DNA of 64,000 nucleotides from Litomosoides sigmodontis (lineage: Eukaryota > Nematoda > Chromadorea > Rhabditida > Onchocercidae), in the NCBI GenBank assembly GCA_963070105.1, contig OY718804.1, positions 9,283,317 to 9,347,316 on the forward strand, written 5' to 3'. The position numbers and the translations under genes are program-made. A model generated the notes under the pieces. The model had not been told where the DNA came from. It worked only from the letters and a program-made list of their open reading frames with translations, and did no database searches. Shown here in pieces: positions 41,474-64,000 of the stretch; the stretch's first letter is position 1; every line of letters starts with the position of its first letter.

Positions 41474-44082
41474 ATGGCTCTGATTTACAATCATTTTGGA
41501 ACGTGGAGTGATAACGTGGAAACTGTAGAACCGGCTCAACCATGGTCTTTAAATGATTATGATGAACCTATCGCGTCATCCCTTTTTGGCTTGTGCTTAC
41601 GATATTTTGCATTAAGAGAGGAAGAAATTACTGATTTGCCAAAATCTATGATTGAGAAAATTGAAATATTAAGATATGATATGGAAGTTGTTGCAAAAAT
41701 GCATGAGGCACAAGTTATATTCAAACTTTCTTGGATCGGTATCGGAAAATACGGCAATATAGATTGGACTAAGACGTACACAAGATGCTACCGTGAAATG
41801 CCACCGGACGATTTTTTCATATTTGCTGCAATTAATGGAATTGCTACCAGGGTAAGTTGTTATACTAAGAATTTAGAATTAAAGTTACATCGATCTTGTT
41901 TATTTTAGGATGTTCCTAATGGTTAGACAGCCGATTGTTTTATAATTTGTATCAGTAGCATCTCACATTGTGGATAATTTTGATTATTTTCACATTGAGA
42001 TTGATAAAGTTATTGTAAATTCGTTTTCGTTTATTCATGTTGAAATTCTGGTTAGCAGAAACATACGTATTTGATAAATATAGTGAATAGATGGATATTG
42101 TGAAATAAACGTTTGAGCTGATGTAAAGCGAAATCTTGAAATTTTTATGATTAGTGCTGCAGTGTATTATGAATTACTTATTAGATAGATTGCAGCGAGA
42201 TACTTTAATTTCTCCTAATAAGAAACACAACTAAGGCAAAGCTGAACTGGCCAGGACTTTAAATCGTTCTTTTACGAAACGTTCGGTTATTTTATTTTCG
42301 TCTCTGTCTTCCTCATTTTATGTTTCTTATTAGGCGTGATAAACAGAATAATTTAAATTTGTAAATTTAGAACACTAAATCTGAACAATTATCATTGAAA
42401 ATTTTATCAACTAAATTCCTTATATGGGGTAAGATGAGTGGTAGCAGTCGATCATCGTTGAAATGTAACGGCTATATTAATTCCTAGGCAGTTCAAGTAT
42501 CTTGAAAGCATTATTAAAGGTCGACTGTTTGGAATTTATGAATAACTGCACTTTATCAATTAAGCATTGGAAAAATTGACGATATATGGATCGATTGTTT
42601 GGTTGGTTAGTATTCGAGATAGCATATTCAGGCATATTTTTTAGCATATTTTTGCATTTTTCATTTTTTTGCAGAAAGACCATTCATCAATATCTAATTG
42701 GCATAAACAGAGAATTTGGGATGTTATCATTTTTCTTTTTCCTTGTTTTTCTTTTTCGTTTTTTTGCACTTTCGTAATTTGTGTTGTTCTGAAGTTTAGA
42801 TTGCATTTTAATTGAGTTCATCATTTCCAATTTTACATTTTAGACACCGACATAAAGCGGGAAAAGTTATGACCATTTAAAACAGTTTCTAAAAATAACT
42901 AATTATATGAAGCCGTGTGTTACCATATACTTTCAAAATTTCAATTAAGTATTTGTATGTTACCAATGAGGAGACTTAAACTGAGATAACAAGAGGATAT
43001 CATTTCAATTTAATGGTTTTTAAGGCTCAAAATTAGTATAAGTCATGAATTTTTTTTTCTTTAAAATGTCATTTTTTATAATTTTTTTCCCTTGTAAGTG
43101 TTGACTTATCTTTTTAGCCACAATTTGGTCTCTTAAACTTTGCAAAGAAATGGGAAATACTTCAAAATTCATGAATTTTTCTGCAGTCGAAGTATAGTGA
43201 AAAACTAGAACATAATTTTTGTTGTAAAAGAAGTTGGTGACATATCATCATCGGATTGTGTTGTCTAGGTTGCATGAATGTTTCGAACGAAAACTGCCAG
43301 CTTTACACCATGTGCTGTCATACTTGACTAGTTTTTTATCTTACTCCTGGTGAAGCATATTTGCTGAAATGGATAATACTGAAAGAATCAAGTTGACCTA
43401 GTAATGCTAAAATTCAGTAAATTTAGGTAATTTGTAGTTGCATTGTAGTAATTTGTAGTATATTTTATTACAGGCTTTGTGGGAACGACTGGATGAGTCA
43501 GAGAGACATCATTTATCAAGTATATCTAGTGATGTGATAAGGCACACGGCAGTTCTAATGTTTAACCCTACTGCTTTTAATATTGTTCAGTATAAAAGTG
43601 TTCTGGTAGCAGCACAAAATGGTTGGCCAGGTGCTGTATGTGCCTGGATTGGCATACAAAATAACACGCTAAGTAACGTTGATTATATAAAAGAACTGGC
43701 CGAAGATTTCGAAGATTCGATCATTGAGACATCCAATTTACCACATGGGAATAATCCTGGAAAGGCTACCCTGTTGGCAATTCGTGAGGGGCATTATCAT
43801 TTGCTTCGTTATTTGCCGAATGTGGACACCGCTGATTCTTTTGACTTTTTATTTATGGATGGTCACGTATCACTGGCATTTTTCCGAAAATTAACTCATT
43901 TTCCAGCGATTGAAAGGTTGTTGAACGAAGAACTAAGTGATTATATGGAATCGGTTGCACGTGCTTTGCTCAACTGGATGCCAGATTCGGAGATTCAATC
44001 TTTGCAACAAGAGGCAAATGCAGCTGGAGATATTCAATCAATAAGCTTCATTAATCGGATTTTAAAGGATAATGATAAGTAA
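41474..44082 (+). CDS. unrecognised 328-residue protein
   Basis: Two exons (41474-41851 and 43474-44082) joined in phase 0 across a 1.6-kb GT-AG intron. I do not recognise the family. No signal peptide or membrane segment. Exon 1 is acidic and aromatic (MALIYNHFGTWSDNVETVEP; later KLSWIGIGKYGNIDWTKTY and EMPPDDFFIFAAINGIA). Exon 2 has ALWERLDESERHHLSS, then VLVAAQNGWPGAVCAWIG and GKATLLAIREGHYHLLRYLP, two segments that look like loosely ankyrin-type helix pairs, which might suggest a degenerate repeat fold; this is speculation. Soluble, Leu-rich, probably helical. The long frames, good codon composition, exact phase match and acceptor before the ATG support a real gene. It follows LYAR on the same strand and may be the last member of the cluster. 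Confidence 0.82.
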
Positions 44083-44740
44083 TGCGAGCATTGCCTTGAA
44101 TCTACTGTATATTGTTGATAAATTCCCATTGATGCATTACTCATGTAAATTTCATTTTCGGAGCATTTTAATTAAATGCGACAGGTCCGTTAAAGGTCAA
44201 ATGGTTCAAAAGAAATTCTTATTGATTGAGCTACACAAAGCTGTCGATAATGTGTAAGCTTGGCGTATATGTGCGCATGTGTGACGTTTTGCTGGATTTT
44301 GAAGCTATTATCCTAACGCGCAAGACATGCGGTATGTAAAGCTTACGCTCGATCAATTAGACAGATGCATGCGTTGCGGTTACTACTTCGCTCAATATTT
44401 CAACAGCGACGATGGCCTATGCTTACATGAAATAGCTATTTTATGATGATAATGTTCTACTACTATTACTACTGATACTATTACTACTACCGCTATGCCA
44501 CTAGTACTGATTTGTGATTTGTAAATTACGCTAATCCTTTTCGATCAACAAATACGATGACACGATCAGCGACATGTGTGTTCTGCTACATTTTCTTCCT
44601 ATTTTTTTTCATTCACTTTCTTGCTTGACATGATTGCTAATGAATGAAAGAGGAAAAAGATGAGAAGTAACTTAGTGAAAAGACTTTTGTTTATGCCTCA
44701 TTTTATTGAAAATTAACATTTGTAGCTCTGCTGCTGTCAT

Positions 44741-44791
44741 CGTTGTTGTTGTTGTTGTTACTACTGTTGTTGTTGTTACTACTACTACTAC

Positions 44792-44824
<33 letters not shown>
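44741..44824. repeat. GTT and ACT triplet microsatellite
   Basis: (GTT) runs alternate with (ACT) runs. The minus-strand frame through it would encode Thr and Val runs and is not a credible gene. A related imperfect ACT-rich stretch is at 44457-44495. Confidence 0.95.
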
Positions 44825-45293
44825 CGCTGTGAGAACGATGGATGTGGAATTATTGAGAGGATGAAAAAATGAAAGGAATAGTTCGTTTTTTTCGTGCCTA
44901 ACTCTTATTCTGCATGAAAGAAATGCAAGAAATATTAAGGAGCGGAAGGAGGCGGGCGATGAAAGGATTTGCTCGGACTCGGACACTTTGACGCTATAAT
45001 TAGGAAAAGAGCAGCAGCACAGTCACAAATGATTTACCGCATTTATTAGTGAAGAAAGCATCAACACATTAGTAAAGCACAACAAGTTAAGTGAAACAGT
45101 TCCTCATTTTCGGTAGGTATGCCTATAGGAATAGATAGGTAAACAGGAAGTAGCCAAAGTATGCATGTGGGACGAAGCTGAAGTGCGCAGGATGAAGCTA
45201 ATGTAAAATGTGCAGGAGGAAGCTAAATGTAAATGTGTGGGAAGGCGTGGTCGTAATAGGAAGATGAAAAAAACTCCGCCTCGCTTACTTGTG

Positions 45294-45312
45294 CTCTCTC
45301 TCTCTCTCTCTC
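45294..45312. repeat. CT dinucleotide microsatellite
   Basis: About nine CT units in noncoding DNA. Confidence 0.9.
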
Positions 45313-48300
45313 GGTAATCACCTCAACCGAAAGTAAGATCTGACCTGATTCAGATATTTCCGATACAGCAGTCTATCTAGGCTTAAGGATTTATTTCACA
45401 AATCATCCTCGGTCATTTCCTTCCGTTTGTTCAACTTCCAATTATGGCTTACATGTTGAAATACTACATCTGTTAGTTAGCAAAATTTATTTATCAAAAT
45501 TAGGTCACTGAAAATAAATCAGTGGGAGTGAGTTACAGATGGATTAGAGTACGTGAAAAATGAAAGTGAATCTGTGAGTGATAGTGATGTTCGCTTCACA
45601 AATTTTACAAAAGAAGCAAGGAATTATATTATTCACCGTAGAGATCGTGTAAGGATAAGAGAGAAAAGGTAGTGTAGTTTATGGCGTAATATGGTTTCTT
45701 GATTAAAGATTTATTTTATATGTAAATATAAATAAAACGACTGACATTTCAAAATTTCCAGTTACGCCCGAACCGAAGCATTTGCATATATTTCAAACTA
45801 CAATTGTGAAAGTGTCTTCACATACTGCTAGCAGTAATAAGTGACTTTAAGTTTCATCACAAAACATCCATGAAATTTGCGTTGAAAACAAGTACAATAT
45901 GAAAAAAAATGAGGCATAAACATCAGGATTGTCTCTTCTAAAATTTTGAATTATTTCAAAATTTTTGATAATTTCGTTTACTTGCTTCACTCCATTCTCA
46001 GTCAACTTCACTGATAGAATGATGATAAATTCTCATCGAAAAATATTGTTAGAGAAAAGTAATGAATTACTAAGGCAAGTGATAATTTGAAAATTAAAAG
46101 CTTTCGATTTTAGTTTTGGCAAAAATTCGTACTTTAAATGAATTTCACAATCGTATAGCGAGTAATCAACAACCGCCAAGTGCTGCTGAAATCTTAACAA
46201 CGCTGCGGTACTTTCATCAAACATTGTTAGGGTTAGTTGAATGAACACTTTCAACATTTACTTGTAAATTATTTCAACTTAATTTATTTAATTGACTAAT
46301 TTTATTTTTAACATTTCTGTGTGCCATTCCTTTGGTCATCGATAGGTTTCATGAATTCTAATTAATTAAACGTTTTCTTTTTTTTTCGTCCGTACAATTA
46401 GTACAACTCATATTAAATATCTTACCTTTCACTATGCAATATCCCACTTTTTCTTGTCGTAAATGAAAACTCCTCTAACTGTCAATTTTCCATTTCTTCC
46501 GATATTATCGTAATTGCTTCATTTTTAGTTTGCGCTAATTTTTGTGACAATTTTGCTGACATTTTTTTGCCAAGCAAATTTGTCACTGATTGCTACTAAA
46601 TTTTAATGGCTTACCATTATTTCAAATGTAGTTAGTAATTTTAAATGGTTCCATTCCTTTTATATCTCTTATTTGAGCGTCAAAATGCGATTAACATTTT
46701 ATTCATTCAACAAAAAAAGTGGGAGGATAGGGAGGTGGGGGGGGGGGGAGACGGTAGGCGGAAGGGACAGAACGGCGAGAAGGTTTGGCGATAAAATTAA
46801 TGGTTGGCGGGGAGAGAGGACAGATGGGAATAAACATTTAGCGGACATGCATTTTTTTTTTGTGGAATTTTTTAACTATGAAATTTTGTTTTACGATGGA
46901 AAAACGAGCGAATGAAATTTGAACTAAAATCTGATTTCATTTAATGTTGCCTGGTAGCTGAACAATATAATATCAAAATGACTGCTAAAAAAATTTTATC
47001 TTCTTTAATGAAATTTATCTTCGGTTCCGTTTAGTCTTATCATTTACCACAGCGATAAACATTGCAGTAATTAATTACAAGTCTATTTGTTTGTTTTGAA
47101 GCAAAACCATCGCACGGGCAGATTTTGTTTATTTTTGTTTGAATATAAAAATGTAGAAAATATTAGTGAAAAAGAAACTTTCGGGTACATTTGAAGAAGT
47201 TGAAATAAAAAGCACAAAAAGAAGCGAATGAATCACTCAGTCTTTTCATTTAACGCCATTCTCGTAATTTGAAATAAATGCAGAAAGCAAGTAATAAATC
47301 AGTTATGAGAAATCTGAAAGTAAAACCAGCCAATGAAATAGCGCATGAATATCATGATTTATTTTTAAAGTTTCAACTTTAAGTTTAATTTTCTCATCGA
47401 AAAACTTTCAATAATTTTTCCGAGCAGTGGTAAAAAAGCAATATATATTAGTGAGAAATAGCAAATGCTGTAGAAATTTTATGAATTTTTTAAACGAATT
47501 AAGAAATCCTAGTCCCTTTGTAATATAATAATTTTGGTTTTTACAGTTATTGAACAGTTTGAAGAATAAAATTATTCCTTGCAAAGTGTTGTGGGAGATA
47601 TTTCATTTCTCTCAAATATTTACCTCTCTTTTTTTCATTTCCTTTGTTTATTTGAATTTTGCTTTTTCTTTTTTGAATTCATAAAATCTTTGAAAATTTT
47701 AAGTTTAAAAATTTCTAAATATTACCATTAAGCCCTCCATGTGTGCGTGCGTGTGTGTGTGTGTATATCAAAATTTTTAAATCTTATTTAATCTAAAATT
47801 TCCAAAGAATGGAGCAATTTATATTTGAAAAGATTTTTCCTAAATTCTTTTGTGAAGAAGCCTCTTATGCACGACTGTCGTCTTTCCTAACACTTACTTT
47901 TTCAATACATCCATGACAAATAACAAATACCAGTAGGAAATTATCCTCACGAGCCCTCTCTTCATCGTGATATCCTTCAGTTGAGATATTACCAATTGAA
48001 GGTTATGGCAGTTCCAGGAGGGATTTAGTTGTGTAATTAAAATTTGAAAGAAATGAAAGCATAAAAACGGAAAAAAACCACTCGCATGCAATTAATCTAG
48101 TGAAGGATAATGAAGAGAAACAATAGTTCAATTACGAGTAATACTTAAAAATGAAAATTCCTTCAATCGAACAAACCGTAGAAATAGTTCATCAATCGTT
48201 GAAATTTCAAAATATCAAAGATGATCGCTCTGCCTGGTGCAATAAGAATTGATGTGTTATGAGACATACGCAAGTAAATTCTAACTTTCCTTTCCTAAAA

Positions 48301-48592
48301 ATGAAAGGGAAAGATAATGAAAGAGTATTGGAAATTTTGTTTCAATCATTCTTCATTCAATTCCTTAAATGAAATTTGTTTAAAAACTACTTCAATAGCA
48401 GCTTATCTCACTCGGTTTGTTCCATTTAGTACTATTAAGGGAGGAATCTCAGAATAATTTACATTTTAAAAATTGAAATTTAGCATTTGGAATGGGTGAA
48501 GCTGAAAGATAGCAAATGACAACTTTAAAATTTTTAAACTTTGCTTCAAATTACCTAAAAAAATTGGATATCGTCGTAAACTATCGTTGCAG

Positions 48593-64000
<15,408 letters not shown>

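Larger units (their letters stand above)
44083..48592. other. 4.5-kb region upstream of unc-79, no recognised gene
   Basis: Contains GTT/ACT triplet repeats (44741-44824), a CT microsatellite (45294-45312), a G-run (46737-46749) and a GT repeat (47744-47764). The first exon or exons and promoter of unc-79 are probably here. A frame starting ATGAAAATTCCTTC at 48151 (34 codons) is one candidate but I could not link it. Confidence 0.5.

Noticed and set aside
44672..44986. minus-strand frame with Thr and Val runs
   Set aside because: The middle is translation of the GTT/ACT triplet repeat; the ends show no family, start context or linked exons.

Overview
This window is nuclear DNA of a nematode. 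The genes are split into many short exons by small introns inside AT-rich sequence full of microsatellites. Several same-strand neighbours are separated by only a few hundred bases, with splice acceptors just upstream of their start codons, which is the pattern of trans-spliced nematode operons. A tyrosinase with a C-terminal ShKT domain and an UNC-79 orthologue (partner of the NALCN/NCA sodium-leak channel) fit this. A clade III (spirurid or filarial) parasite is my best guess from the overall style; it is not proven by the sequence.

Layout. 1-4.5 kb: nothing recognisable. 4.46-11.8 kb (minus): an ASPM orthologue (spindle-pole protein with CH-like domains, IQ motifs and a C-terminal helical repeat region). 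12.2-12.9 kb (plus): weak evidence for a small secreted protein. 13.5-14.8 kb (plus): a CISD3-type protein with two CDGSH iron-sulfur motifs. 16.4-17.5 kb (plus): ubiquitin-ribosomal protein eS31 fusion (RPS27A). 18.9-23.2 kb (minus): secreted tyrosinase with ShKT tail. 23.2-29.4 kb: about 6 kb with no recognisable gene. 29.4-31.4 kb (minus): PP6-like protein phosphatase with a basic N-terminal extension and a tandem partial copy of its first exon. 32.5-34.6 kb (minus): mitochondrial GrpE. 35.6-44.1 kb (plus): a compact same-strand cluster of mitochondrial ribosomal protein uL16m, PGAP2, LYAR and an unrecognised 328-residue protein. 48.6 kb to the window end (plus): the first 34 recognised exons of unc-79, cut off by the window edge and containing a roughly 1.76-kb AAT/GATAAT repeat in one intron.

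Most genes are unrelated housekeeping functions: cell division (ASPM), mitochondrial Fe-S, protein-folding and translation functions (CISD3, GrpE, uL16m), ribosome biogenesis (eS31, LYAR), GPI-anchor remodelling (PGAP2), cuticle or defence chemistry (tyrosinase) and neuronal excitability (UNC-79). I did not find a novel multigene system. The most interesting items are introns that appear to start with GC, the giant intronic repeat, the one-exon-per-IQ layout in ASPM, the candidate operon, the duplicated phosphatase exon, and the unrecognised protein. Exon models were built by eye from reading frame, splice signals and family alignment; where phases add up across all exons I treat them as reliable.
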